64,000 nt of DNA, from NCBI RefSeq assembly GCF_900177325.1, contig NZ_FXBL01000004.1, positions 1,364,001-1,428,000 of the forward strand. The letters are read 5' to 3'. The stretch's first letter is position 1; each line of letters begins with the position of its first letter. The notes below the pieces were generated by a model. It did no database searches. It was not told the DNA's origin and was given only the letters and a program-made list of their open reading frames with translations. The translations under genes and the position numbers were made by a program. This stretch comes from Mesorhizobium australicum (GTDB lineage: Bacteria > Pseudomonadota > Alphaproteobacteria > Rhizobiales > Rhizobiaceae). Positions 17,801 to 24,965 of the stretch are shown piece by piece.

Positions 17801-18037
17801 GGTCATCGCGCTCTCGATCTTCTTGGTGACTGAGTTCTCGACCGCCTCGGCGGTGGCGCCGTTGTAGGTCGCGTTGACGCGCACAGTGACCGGTGCAATG
17901 TCCGGATATTGCGAGATCGACAGCGAATAGATGCCCATCACGCCGGCGAGCAGCGTTGCGATTGCCAGGACGACCGCGAAGACGGGACGGGCGATGAAGA
18001 AGTTCGCGATCGCGTTGCGGGGCGAAGCAGGGCTCAT
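14876..18037 (-). CDS. RND efflux pump inner-membrane transporter (AcrB/MexB, HAE1 family)
   Basis: Proton-driven multidrug exporter of 1053 residues, full length for the family. The N-terminus (ARPVFAVVLAIATLLAG) is the first of 12 membrane helices. Motif LLVDDAIVVVENVERIM near residue 405 holds the paired proton-relay aspartates of helix 4. Large periplasmic porter domains and the C-terminal FVPLLFVSVTRL helix are present. The start overlaps the adaptor stop by ATGA (18034-18037). It works with the adaptor upstream and the channel downstream as a tripartite pump. Confidence 0.93.
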   Translation of the reverse strand: MSPASPRNAIANFFIARPVFAVVLAIATLLAGVMGIYSLSISQYPDIAPVTVRVNATYNGATAEAVENSVTKKIESAMTGLDGLLYMESTSSTGSASISLTFENGTDPELAQVEVQNKLSRVESQLPEAVQDQGVRVSRSPSGILMIGNIISRDGRYTSDELSDIMSSQIEERIERLDGVGSVQSFGSGYAMRIWLDPSLMQKYQLVPGDVTSAIGTQNVQVAAGSVGATPVVQGQQLKANIIAQTQMSSADEFKRIILKTATDGSVVRLADVARVEIGLESYGQKSSFNGMPAAGFGVQLASGANAITTAELVHAELDSLAGSLPTGVEVAYSYETTPFVELSIEKVVETLIEAIILVFVVLLLFLQNLRATLIPMIAVPVVLLGTFGVLAALGYSINMLTMFAMVLAIGLLVDDAIVVVENVERIMRDEKLSAREATEKSMGEITGALLGIALVLTAVFIPMAFFSGSVGVIYRQFSVTIASAMLLSVLVAVILTPALCALMLKPSHEGFIARWLGWFERGLDRTTGGYARSVRALVGRPLRMFIVFAALIAAAYGLFTRLPTSFLPEEDQGVLMTQITLPAGANAARTQAVIDIVENYFLTRETDAVQSVFMTLGFGFSGSGENTAMAFVRLKDFDLRTEDRLSASSVAQRASGYFRQIRDAEVFVLAPPAIQGLGQSSGFSMYLEDTGNQGRDALTAASNALADAANGNAVIQNLRGNTRTLEAQLKIDIDQEKAGALGIDLSAINSLITTAFSGTNVNDFIYRGEIKPVYVQADAPFRMQPDDINRWYAKNDSGEMVPFSAFATTQWVQGSPSLARFNGTAAVSINGSAAPGASSGDAMDEAERLVAELPGGYGASWSGLSYQERLAGSQAAMLYAVSLLVVFLCLAALYESWSVPFSVIFAVPVGVFGALLAAWLFDQSNDVYFKVGLLTTIGLTAKNAILIVEFARDLAAQGRSAVDAVVEAARLRLRPILMTSLAFILGVLPLARASGAGSAAQNAIGIGVMGGMIAATVLGVFFVPLLFVSVTRLTEKWRGRGGKLQQAEQHKG

Positions 18038-19236
18038 GGCTTCGGCTCCCCGTCATTGCCGGCGGCGGACGAGATGGTCTGCTTGACGACGCCGTTTTCG
18101 TCGATCGTCACCTCGACCGGCGTTATCGACGTTCCGTCCGATATCTTCTGGAAGCCGTCGACGATCAGCCTGTCGCCGCTGCTGACGCCGTCGACCACGA
18201 CCCAGTCATTGCCGATCGAGCCGCTGGTCGTGACCGTCTTCAGTTCCGCCTTGCCGTCCTGGGAGGCGACGAACAGCGTTGCCTCGCCTGAATCGTTGCG
18301 CTGCACGGCGCGCTGCGGCACTAGGAAGGCGTTCGGCATCGAGCCGAGGTCGACCGAGGCGCGCACGAACATGCCGGGCATCAGCACCCGCTCGGCGTTC
18401 GGGAAGGTAGCGCGCAGCGAGAAGGTGCCGCTGGTCTGGCTGACCACCATCTCGGCGAGCTTGAGCTCCCCCTTGGCCGCATATTCCCGGCCGTTCTCGA
18501 GCGTGAGGGTGACGGCGGGGACGACGCCCTGCTCGCGGCCGAGCCGGCCCGTCGATACCTCGTCGCGGATGCGCAGCATGTTGGTGCTGGAGTCGACCAG
18601 GTCGACATGGATCGGATCGACCTGGCGGATGGTCGCCAGCGCATCAGTCTGGTTGGCCGTCACCAGCGAGCCGACGCTGACGGTCGAAACGCCGATCACG
18701 CCGTCGATCGGGGCGCGGATGGTCGCGTCGTCGAGGTTGATGCGGGCAGTATCCAGTTCCGCCTTGGCGACCTCTTCGTCGGCCTGGGCCTGCAGCAGAG
18801 TGGAGCGGGCATCGTCCAGCGTCTGCGCGCTGATGGCGTTCGTCGCGGCGAGCTTCTCGTTCCTGTCGAAGGTCACCTGCGCTGCGGCCGTCGCGGCCTC
18901 GGACTTCTTCAGCGCGGCCGCGGCCGCTGCGACGGCCGCCTGGAACTTCCGGTCGTCGAGTTCGTAGAGCGCGGCCCCAGCCTCGACCTTGCCGGCCTCG
19001 GCGAAGACGATCTTGCGGACAATGCCGTCGACCTGCGGGCGGACCTCCGCAGTGGCATAGGCGACGACCCGGCCGGGAAGCTCGATGCTGCGCGGGACGG
19101 AGCGGCTCGCAAGCGCGACGACACCGACTTCGACGGGCCCTGACGCTCCGGGCGGCATCTGCGGTCCGCCTTGCTCGCCGCTGCAGCCCGCGACGGCAAA
19201 CATGACGAGGATGAATACGGCAAGAGAGCTTCTCAT
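18034..19236 (-). CDS. RND efflux pump periplasmic adaptor (AcrA family lipoprotein)
   Basis: Membrane-fusion protein of 400 residues. The lipobox VAGC is at residues 15-18. The lipoyl half-motif VRPQVDGIVRKI, an alpha-helical hairpin of about residues 95-160 and the second lipoyl half NLDDATIRAPIDGVIGVSTVSVGSLV are in order, followed by beta-barrel and membrane-proximal domains. It overlaps the pump gene by four bases and is itself overlapped by a small upstream ORF (TCAT at 19233-19236 on the plus strand). Confidence 0.92.
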   Translation of the reverse strand: MRSSLAVFILVMFAVAGCSGEQGGPQMPPGASGPVEVGVVALASRSVPRSIELPGRVVAYATAEVRPQVDGIVRKIVFAEAGKVEAGAALYELDDRKFQAAVAAAAAALKKSEAATAAAQVTFDRNEKLAATNAISAQTLDDARSTLLQAQADEEVAKAELDTARINLDDATIRAPIDGVIGVSTVSVGSLVTANQTDALATIRQVDPIHVDLVDSSTNMLRIRDEVSTGRLGREQGVVPAVTLTLENGREYAAKGELKLAEMVVSQTSGTFSLRATFPNAERVLMPGMFVRASVDLGSMPNAFLVPQRAVQRNDSGEATLFVASQDGKAELKTVTTSGSIGNDWVVVDGVSSGDRLIVDGFQKISDGTSITPVEVTIDENGVVKQTISSAAGNDGEPKP

Positions 19237-19463
19237 TTTTCAGCGCCCGTTTCGTTTCCCTGATAGATGGCTTCCGATGATCCTACACCATCTATTGGCC
19301 TGACGCTGTTGCCATGGGCTGCGAGAGCCACGGCGAAGACGACCGCGGCCGCCCGAAGCAGGAGCTGCGTCTTGAAACGGAACAGGTCCGTCTCTCCGCG
19401 CGACGCGGCACGCCGGGATCCGGGATTTCCTAGCAGTGTCAGCAGCACGAGGCGCGCCTTCAC
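19233..19463 (-). CDS. Small putative membrane protein upstream of RND adaptor
   Basis: A 76-residue frame beginning with GTG 19463 and ending in an ATGA overlap with the adaptor start. Residues about 33-50 (QLLLRAAAVVFAVALAAHG) are one likely membrane helix or signal segment. The start overlaps the stop of the next upstream small ORF as GTGA. I recognise no family. The unbroken chain of 4-bp overlaps into the pump genes is the main reason to believe it; low-complexity Arg/Ala content is a caution. Confidence 0.45.
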   Translation of the reverse strand: MKARLVLLTLLGNPGSRRAASRGETDLFRFKTQLLLRAAAVVFAVALAAHGNSVRPIDGVGSSEAIYQGNETGAEK

Positions 19464-19642
19464 AGCCGCCGTCCCTTGCCGCCGGCCCGGCCGTCGTCGG
19501 CATGGCCTGCAGCCGGCGTTCCGGGCCTGCCCACCTTTGAGCAGAGGTCCTTCAGGTGGCGGAGAATATCCCTGGGCGGCATGGCGTTGACTAAGCCTAT
19601 CACCGTCGCGCCTGCCGTCAGCAGGAACTGGATGTCGAACAT
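19460..19642 (-). CDS. Small putative membrane protein, first ORF of pump operon
   Basis: A 60-residue frame with ATG 19642 and an AAAGG-type ribosome site eight bases upstream. The N-terminal FDIQFLLTAGATVIGLVNAMPP is a hydrophobic segment, and the C-terminal 20 residues are basic and Gly/Arg-rich. It is linked by GTGA overlap to the following 76-residue ORF, which in turn is coupled to the adaptor gene. No known family; it might be a regulatory small protein of the pump or a leader ORF. Confidence 0.4.
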   Translation of the reverse strand: MFDIQFLLTAGATVIGLVNAMPPRDILRHLKDLCSKVGRPGTPAAGHADDGRAGGKGRRL

Positions 19643-19700
19643 GTCGAGCCTTTCAAGGACAACCCCGCCCCTTTGCGCTCCGGAAAAGATCCGCGACGGC

Positions 19701-20012
19701 TCACCGGCCGTTCACGATTGACGCGATGACGCCTGTGCCGACGGCGACAAGCAGGAAATCATTGCCGTCGCGCACCCAGCGGTGCCCTTTGGGAGGCGCC
19801 TTGAGATCGTGCTGGCGATAGTTGGAGACACGGGATCCCTTGCCGCTGTATTTCCCGCCCTTCTTCCAATGCTGCTTCCCAGCCTTGGGTTTTGGCGAAG
19901 CCTGTTCGATCTTCTTCTGGTCTTTCGCCGGATGGCTTTGCGCCTGTGCGGCGCCGGCCATCGGCGCCAACGCCATGAGCGCCGCGATCGAAACGGCAAC
20001 GAGCCTGTTCAT
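19701..20012 (-). CDS. RcnB-like periplasmic protein
   Basis: A 103-residue secreted protein. The signal peptide (residues 1-24, MAGAAQAQS cleavage region) is followed by a Lys/Gln-rich linker and the RcnB block VSNYRQHDLKAPPKGHRWVRDGNDFLLVAVGTGVIASIV, which matches the family's Y-R-x-x-L-x-x-P-P-x-G-x-x-W-V-R pattern. In enteric bacteria RcnB is a periplasmic nickel/cobalt homeostasis protein, but most alphaproteobacterial members have no known role. ATG 20012 is chosen for the signal peptide; the frame is open 33 codons further upstream. It precedes the pump genes in the same direction. Confidence 0.8.
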   Translation of the reverse strand: MNRLVAVSIAALMALAPMAGAAQAQSHPAKDQKKIEQASPKPKAGKQHWKKGGKYSGKGSRVSNYRQHDLKAPPKGHRWVRDGNDFLLVAVGTGVIASIVNGR

Positions 20013-20042
20013 GTCCTGTCCTCGCAATTCTAATAGGGTCGA

Positions 20043-20075
20043 CCGGAGGCGCACGGAGCGAAGGTGCGCCTCCGG
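20043..20075. terminator. Perfect 12-bp hairpin between Spy-like and RcnB-like genes
   Basis: CCGGAGGCGCAC (20043-20054) pairs without mismatch with GTGCGCCTCCGG (20064-20075) across a 9-base loop. No T tract follows on either strand, so it may attenuate or stabilise rather than stop the minus-strand transcript. Confidence 0.5.
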
Positions 20076-20141
20076 AAGGCAGCCATTTGCGGCTGCACGT
20101 CCGCTCGCCATGGGGGTGGTGGCCGGACGATCGGGAGAGTC

Positions 20142-20759
20142 TCACTCGTCGGTCGGCGGCGGGGGCGACATGTCGAACGGCATGTAGGGGCGGCCGTGGT
20201 CGCGCCAGTCGCCGGGCCTGCCTTCGGGGTCGCCATGCGGAGGAGCGAAGGCGATCTCGGCCTCGATGAGCCGCACGAGCTGGTCGCCGCTCAGCGTCGC
20301 GCGCAGCGAGCCGGCCGCCGCCTTAAGCGTGCGCGCCTTCTCGCCCTGCTCGATGGCGCTGTCGGCCACGCGTTCTGCGAAGAGAGGCGCGGGGGACGGC
20401 GCGGCGGGTTTCGCCTGTTCCGTGCCTAGCGCTGGCGGCGGGCCATCGCGGCCGGGGCCATGTTCGCCGCCGATCGGAGCTGGATGCTCGAAGAAGGCGA
20501 TCAGCGCGGAGGTGTAGGCGCGCCACGCATCCTCCTGGGCGGTCGTGATGCCGACATAGGTCTCTGCCGCCGACAGCTTCGCAGCGATGTCGAGGCCAAG
20601 CTGGCCCATCGACTCGGGGCCGCGTTCGGGCTCGCCACCAGGCTCGGCCTGACCGAACTGCACCGGCATGCGCTCGGTCTGGAACGCATTCGCCATGCCG
20701 GGCGCAGCGGCCAGCAGGGTGGCCGACAGAAGGCCGATTGTGGTGAGAGAGCGTTTCAT
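20142..20759 (-). CDS. Spy/CpxP-like periplasmic protein (LTXXQ family)
   Basis: A 205-residue secreted protein with a signal peptide ending near residue 25 (GMANA-FQ). The helix LSAAETYVGITTAQEDAWRAYTSAL has the LTxxQ-type pattern of Spy/CpxP periplasmic chaperones; a second such region is LRATLSGDQLVRLIEAEIAF near residues 150-170. The middle and the C-terminus are Pro/Gly-rich. It is divergent from a two-component system 210 bp away, the usual arrangement for a stress-response chaperone controlled by the adjacent regulator. Confidence 0.7.
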   Translation of the reverse strand: MKRSLTTIGLLSATLLAAAPGMANAFQTERMPVQFGQAEPGGEPERGPESMGQLGLDIAAKLSAAETYVGITTAQEDAWRAYTSALIAFFEHPAPIGGEHGPGRDGPPPALGTEQAKPAAPSPAPLFAERVADSAIEQGEKARTLKAAAGSLRATLSGDQLVRLIEAEIAFAPPHGDPEGRPGDWRDHGRPYMPFDMSPPPPTDE

Positions 20760-20969
20760 CGCTGCATCCTTTCGTTCGCGTTGGATGAAGCAAATCTAGG
20801 AGGCGGAAATGTCCGCCCTTGGTCCGCAAGGTTACGGTGCGTTTCCCGCAACCGCATTTTTGTAACCAAATGTTGCTGGGCTGCCGCGGGCAACAGTCCG
20901 TTGCAAAAATCTCCGGAAAGCCTCGCCGCACAGTTTATATTCTCAGACAGGAAACAGGTACCGGCCGGC

Positions 20970-21695
20970 ATGAGCGACAACACCCATATCCTGATCGTGG
21001 ACGACGACTCCGAGATCCGCTCCCTTCTCGCGCGCTACCTCGGCGGGCAGGGGTTTCGCATTTCGGTCGCCGCCGACCGGCGCGAATGCGAAAGCCGCAT
21101 CGCCGATGGCAGTCCCGAGCTGATCGTCCTCGACGTGATGCTGCCGGACGGCTCCGGCCTCGACATCTGCCGCGACCTGCAGCAGCGGCGGCCGCGTATT
21201 CCGGTCATTCTCCTGACCGCCCTCAAGGAGGATGTGGACCGTATCATCGGGCTCGAACTCGGCGCCGACGACTATCTCGGCAAGCCGTTCAACCCGCGCG
21301 AACTCGTTGCCCGGATCAAGGCGGTGCTGCGCAGGGCCGGCCGCGACGAACCGCCCGCTCCCGAAACGAGGATCTATGCCTTCGCCGACTTCGAGGCCAA
21401 TCCGGAGCTGCGCAGCGTTATCGATCGAACGGGCGCCGAAGTCGACCTGACCGGCGCGGAGTTCGACCTCCTGCGCGTGTTCCTCGAGCGGCCCGGCCGG
21501 CTTCTGTCGCGCGACCAACTGCTCGACATGACGCAGGGCCGCCACCGCGACCCGCTGGACCGCTCGATCGACGTGCTGATGAGCCGCCTGCGGCGCAAGC
21601 TCGGCGACGGAGATCGCGGGTCGCTCTTCAAGACCGTGCGCAACGGCGGCTATCAGCTCGTCGTGCCCGTCAAGACGATGACGGACGCGCAATGA
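20970..21695 (+). CDS. OmpR-family response regulator
   Basis: A 241-residue regulator: receiver domain 1-120 with acidic pocket DDD (11-13), phospho-acceptor Asp55 (LIVLDVMLPDG) and Lys near 105 (GKPFNPRE), then a winged-helix DNA-binding domain from about 135 to 235 ending FKTVRNGGYQLV. ATG 20970 lies at the start of the receiver; the frame runs upstream only as antisense of the Spy-like gene. The stop overlaps the kinase start by ATGA. The likely targets are its divergent Spy-like neighbour and perhaps the pump genes beyond. Confidence 0.92.
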   Translation: MSDNTHILIVDDDSEIRSLLARYLGGQGFRISVAADRRECESRIADGSPELIVLDVMLPDGSGLDICRDLQQRRPRIPVILLTALKEDVDRIIGLELGADDYLGKPFNPRELVARIKAVLRRAGRDEPPAPETRIYAFADFEANPELRSVIDRTGAEVDLTGAEFDLLRVFLERPGRLLSRDQLLDMTQGRHRDPLDRSIDVLMSRLRRKLGDGDRGSLFKTVRNGGYQLVVPVKTMTDAQ

Positions 21696-22951
21696 CGTCT
21701 CTGCGTACAAGGATCGCCATTCTTCTCATCCTGGCGATCGTCAGCGTGGTCGGGCTTGCGACCTTCGCGGCGAGCCGGGCTCTCCGGCCGCCTTTGCCGC
21801 AAGCCACGATGGAGCCGCTCGCGCGACAGCTTCACGTGCTCGCCAGGCTGGCGCAGGCGGATCGCCAGGCTGCGCTCGCCGCCGGCCTCGTCCTCCAGGC
21901 CGCGCCGGCCACGGGGCGGGAGGAGATGGGCATGACGCGTTTCCTCAACCGGGCACTCGAAAGGACCGGGACGGCGCGTAAGGCCGTCATCACGCGTTCG
22001 CCGGACACCCCGGTCCTCACCGCCTCCGTCGATCTCGGCAACGGCGAGTGGCTGGTCTCCGACGTGCCCGACATGCGTCCGCCGCCAGGCGGCTGGAAAA
22101 TCATGGCCGGCTGGATCGCGCTGATCGTGGCGGGAAGCACTGCGGTCTCTCTGTTCGCCGCCTCGAAGATCACCCGGCCGCTCGAACTGCTCGAAGGCGC
22201 AGCCAGCCGCGTCGATTCCGACGGCTTGCTGGCGCATATCCCCGAGGAGGGCGCTGGCGAGATCCGCGCCACCGCCAGGGCGCTCAACCAGCTCTCCGGC
22301 AGGCTGAAATCGGCGATGGAGAGCCGCATGCGGCTGGTCGCCGCCGCCGGCCACGACCTGCGCACGCCGATGACCCGCATGCGACTGCGGGCCGAATTCA
22401 TCGCCGACGAGGAGGAGCGCGAAAAGTGGCTCGCCGATCTGGAGGAGCTCGACGCCATCGCCGACAGCGCCATCAGCCTCGTGCGCGAGGAGGTTGGAGA
22501 GCACGGGTCGGAACCGCTGAAGCTCGGTTATCTGGTCCGCGGCCTGGCGGAGGAACTGCGCGACCTCGGCTACAATGTCTCCGATCCGCCCCTGGCATCA
22601 CTGCCGGTCGCGGCGCGGCCGATCGCGCTCAAGCGGGCGATCCGCAACCTGATCATCAACGCGGCGACCCATGGCGGCGGCGCCAGGATCGAGCTGCAGG
22701 CCCGGGACGGGCTGGCGGTGGTCACCATCCTCGACGAAGGTCCCGGAATTCCGCAGGACCTGATCGGTCAAGTGTTCGAACCCTTCTTCCGCGTCGACAT
22801 GGCCAGGCGCAAGACATTGCCCGGCGCGGGCCTCGGCTTGGTGATCGCGAAGGAGATCATCGAGCGTTTCGGCGGCACGATCGCGATTGCCAACCGCGAA
22901 CCGCGCGGCCTCATCCAGACGATCACGCTGCCGCTGGCGAATGTCGGCTGA
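21692..22951 (+). CDS. Sensor histidine kinase
   Basis: A 419-residue membrane kinase partnered with the preceding response regulator. Membrane helix 1 is residues 7-28, then a periplasmic segment of about 110 residues, helix 2 near 140-160, a HAMP domain (SKITRPLELLEGAASRV), the H box AAAGHDLRTPMTRMR with His near 220, the N box NLIINAATHG, the G1 box DEGPGIP and the G2 box GAGLGL. It belongs to the EnvZ-like group. The ligand or stress sensed cannot be read from sequence. Confidence 0.92.
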   Translation: MTSLRTRIAILLILAIVSVVGLATFAASRALRPPLPQATMEPLARQLHVLARLAQADRQAALAAGLVLQAAPATGREEMGMTRFLNRALERTGTARKAVITRSPDTPVLTASVDLGNGEWLVSDVPDMRPPPGGWKIMAGWIALIVAGSTAVSLFAASKITRPLELLEGAASRVDSDGLLAHIPEEGAGEIRATARALNQLSGRLKSAMESRMRLVAAAGHDLRTPMTRMRLRAEFIADEEEREKWLADLEELDAIADSAISLVREEVGEHGSEPLKLGYLVRGLAEELRDLGYNVSDPPLASLPVAARPIALKRAIRNLIINAATHGGGARIELQARDGLAVVTILDEGPGIPQDLIGQVFEPFFRVDMARRKTLPGAGLGLVIAKEIIERFGGTIAIANREPRGLIQTITLPLANVG

Positions 22952-23015
22952 GCCGGCGGAACAATTCCCTAGCCCCCGCGTTTTCTCCTATTCGACCGGA
23001 CCATGGGAGGACGTC

Positions 23016-23222
23016 ATGCAACCGGTGTTGCGGAGCTTCCTGGCCGAAATTTCGGCCAGCTGGCTGAGAACAACCAAGCGTAAGCCGTTCCAGACAGGAT
23101 CGATCGGCAACGATCAGCAGAGCGGAGTGAAGGAGCGGCAGCAGACGCCGTTGCGGCGGTCGCAAACCGCCTGCTATGTGCCGCCGCCCCCGCGCAACGG
23201 CGACATCGCATCGAATATGTAG
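23016..23222 (+). CDS. Hypothetical 68-residue protein
   Basis: A short frame preceded by a near-ideal ribosome site (GGGAGG at 23005-23010, five bases before ATG 23016). The product (MQPVLRSFLAEISASWLRTT...) is basic, with no domain I recognise. Its codons 9-15 contain a perfect 20-bp DNA palindrome (23040-23059). It lies in the roughly 300-bp gap between the kinase and the convergent GntR gene. It is either a real small protein or a chance frame in a regulatory or terminator region. Confidence 0.35.
   Translation: MQPVLRSFLAEISASWLRTTKRKPFQTGSIGNDQQSGVKERQQTPLRRSQTACYVPPPPRNGDIASNM
23040..23059. repeat. Perfect 20-bp palindrome
   Basis: CTGGCCGAAATTTCGGCCAG reads the same on both strands. 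No T tract adjoins it. It lies between two convergent genes and could be a protein-binding site or a bidirectional hairpin. Confidence 0.6.
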
Positions 23223-23252
23223 GACGCGACCCTTCGGGCGGGCCCACGCGGT

Positions 23253-23978
23253 CTAGATTTCCGCGAGCTTCAGCCCGACCCGGTCGCGGCCTTCTGTGAT
23301 AACCACCTCGACGGCGGCTGCGGCCTCCGTTTCGTCCCTGCGCGCGATGGCCTGCGCGATCCGGCGGTGCTTGGCTGCCGAGCTGGACTGGCGCGCGGCC
23401 TCGCCGAACGGGGAGCTGAGGCGGAAGCTCGTGACAAGCGCGGCCTCTACCAGCGCACCGACCGAATACATGAATGGGTTCTTCGACGCCTCGGCCAGCG
23501 CCATATGGAAGGCGAGGTCGGCGAGCGCGAAGCCCTCCAGCGAGGTGGCGTTCTCCATCGCGTCGGCATGTGCGAGCATCTGCTCGACGTCCTTCGGCGT
23601 CGCGTGGCGGCAGGCGAGGCGCGCGGCGTAGGGCTCGAAGGCCAGCCGCATCTCGGCGAGATGCGTCATGAACCGGCTGTCGGCGCCGTTGTCGAGATGC
23701 CAGCGCAGGATGTCGGCGTCGAAATAGTTCCAGGTCGACTTGTCCGTCACGCGGGTGCCGATACGCGCCTTGGCGACGATCATGCCCTTGGCGGCCAGCG
23801 TCTTCATCGCCTCGCGCAGCACGGTGCGCGACACGCCGAAACGGGCGGCGAGTTCGAAGTCCCCCGGCAGGGTGGAGCCGCGCGGATAGTCGCCGCCGAC
23901 GATCGCCCGCCCGAGCGCGTCCACCACCAGCGCGTGGCTGTTGCGGATGCGCTCGCCCGAGATCGCCGCCTTGAGCAT
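23253..23978 (-). CDS. GntR-family (FadR subfamily) transcriptional regulator
   Basis: A 241-residue regulator. The winged helix-turn-helix spans residues 15-80 (GDYPRGSTLPGDFELAARFGVSRTVLREAMKTLAAKGMI), and the all-helical FCD ligand domain follows from about residue 95 with its metal-binding D-x3-H and H residues (LADLAFHMALAEAS). It starts three bases after the YjfF-type permease gene, so it is the last gene of the sugar ABC operon and probably controls it and the divergent catabolic genes. The effector is likely a sugar acid of the pathway, by analogy with family members. Confidence 0.88.
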   Translation of the reverse strand: MLKAAISGERIRNSHALVVDALGRAIVGGDYPRGSTLPGDFELAARFGVSRTVLREAMKTLAAKGMIVAKARIGTRVTDKSTWNYFDADILRWHLDNGADSRFMTHLAEMRLAFEPYAARLACRHATPKDVEQMLAHADAMENATSLEGFALADLAFHMALAEASKNPFMYSVGALVEAALVTSFRLSSPFGEAARQSSSAAKHRRIAQAIARRDETEAAAAVEVVITEGRDRVGLKLAEI

Positions 23979-23981
23979 CGC

Positions 23982-24965
23982 TCAGGCCTTTCCGCCGGGA
24001 CTGACGGCGCGGCGCCGGTCGGCAAGACCGAGCAGGGCCTTTTGCAGCACGATGAAGACGAGCAGCAGCGCTCCGATGACGATCTTCGTCCACCAGCTGG
24101 ACAAGGTGCCGTCGAAGATGATGTAGGTCTGGATCAGCCCCATGATCAACACGCCTATGAGAGTGCCAGCGACGAAGCCGCTGCCGCCCGTCAGCAGCGT
24201 CCCCCCGATGACGACGGCCGCGATTGCGTCGAGCTCGACGCCCACCGCCGCCAGCGAATAGCCGGCCGAGGTGTAGAGGGAAAAAACGATTCCCGACAGC
24301 CCCGCGAGAAACCCTGACAGTGCGTAGATGGCGACGGTCGTGCGCGCCACCGGCACGCCCATCAGCCGCGCCGTCTGTACCCCGCCGCCGAGCGCGAAAA
24401 CGTTGGCGCCGAAGCGGGTGCGATGGGCAAGAAGGATGCCGGCGGCGAAGACGACGAGCATCAGGCCGCCGATCAGCGTCAGTCGGCCCTTGCCCGGCAT
24501 GAGCCAGTAGAGCGTCTGCAGCCAGTCGTAGAACGGGTGCGAGATCGGTACCGAATCGACCGAGAGCACGTAGGCGAGGCCGCGGGCCAGGAACATGCCG
24601 GCGAGCGTGACGATGAAGGGCGGCATCTGCAGCACGTGGATGATCAGGCCCATCGCCGCGCCGAACAAGGTGGTGAGCGCGAGCAGAACGGCGAACACCG
24701 CCAGCGGATGCAGGCTCGTGTCGCGCAGCATCACCGCGATGAACACGCCGGCAAAGGCGATCACCGAGCCAACCGAGAGGTCGATGCCGCCCGACAGGAT
24801 GACGAAGGTCATGCCGACGGCCGCAATGCCGAGAAAGGCGTTGTCGGTCAGGAGATTGCCGGCGACCCGCGTCGAGAGCATCGCCGGGAACTGGATGTAG
24901 CAGATGGCATAAGCGAGCGCGAAGATCAGCACCGTCGCGGCGAGCGGCAGGAAGCGCGGGTTCAT
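23982..24965 (-). CDS. yjfF: Sugar ABC transporter permease (YjfF type)
   Basis: A 327-residue inner-membrane permease of the ribose/galactofuranose (RbsC) family with about nine hydrophobic helices; the conserved LSGGIDLSVGSVIA and IAAVVIGGTLLTGGSGFVAGTLIG motifs are clear. ATG 24965 overlaps the stop of the other permease (ATGA 24962-24965); a longer upstream frame lacks similarity. With its partner it should form the heteromeric membrane channel of the importer. Confidence 0.85.
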   Translation of the reverse strand: MNPRFLPLAATVLIFALAYAICYIQFPAMLSTRVAGNLLTDNAFLGIAAVGMTFVILSGGIDLSVGSVIAFAGVFIAVMLRDTSLHPLAVFAVLLALTTLFGAAMGLIIHVLQMPPFIVTLAGMFLARGLAYVLSVDSVPISHPFYDWLQTLYWLMPGKGRLTLIGGLMLVVFAAGILLAHRTRFGANVFALGGGVQTARLMGVPVARTTVAIYALSGFLAGLSGIVFSLYTSAGYSLAAVGVELDAIAAVVIGGTLLTGGSGFVAGTLIGVLIMGLIQTYIIFDGTLSSWWTKIVIGALLLVFIVLQKALLGLADRRRAVSPGGKA

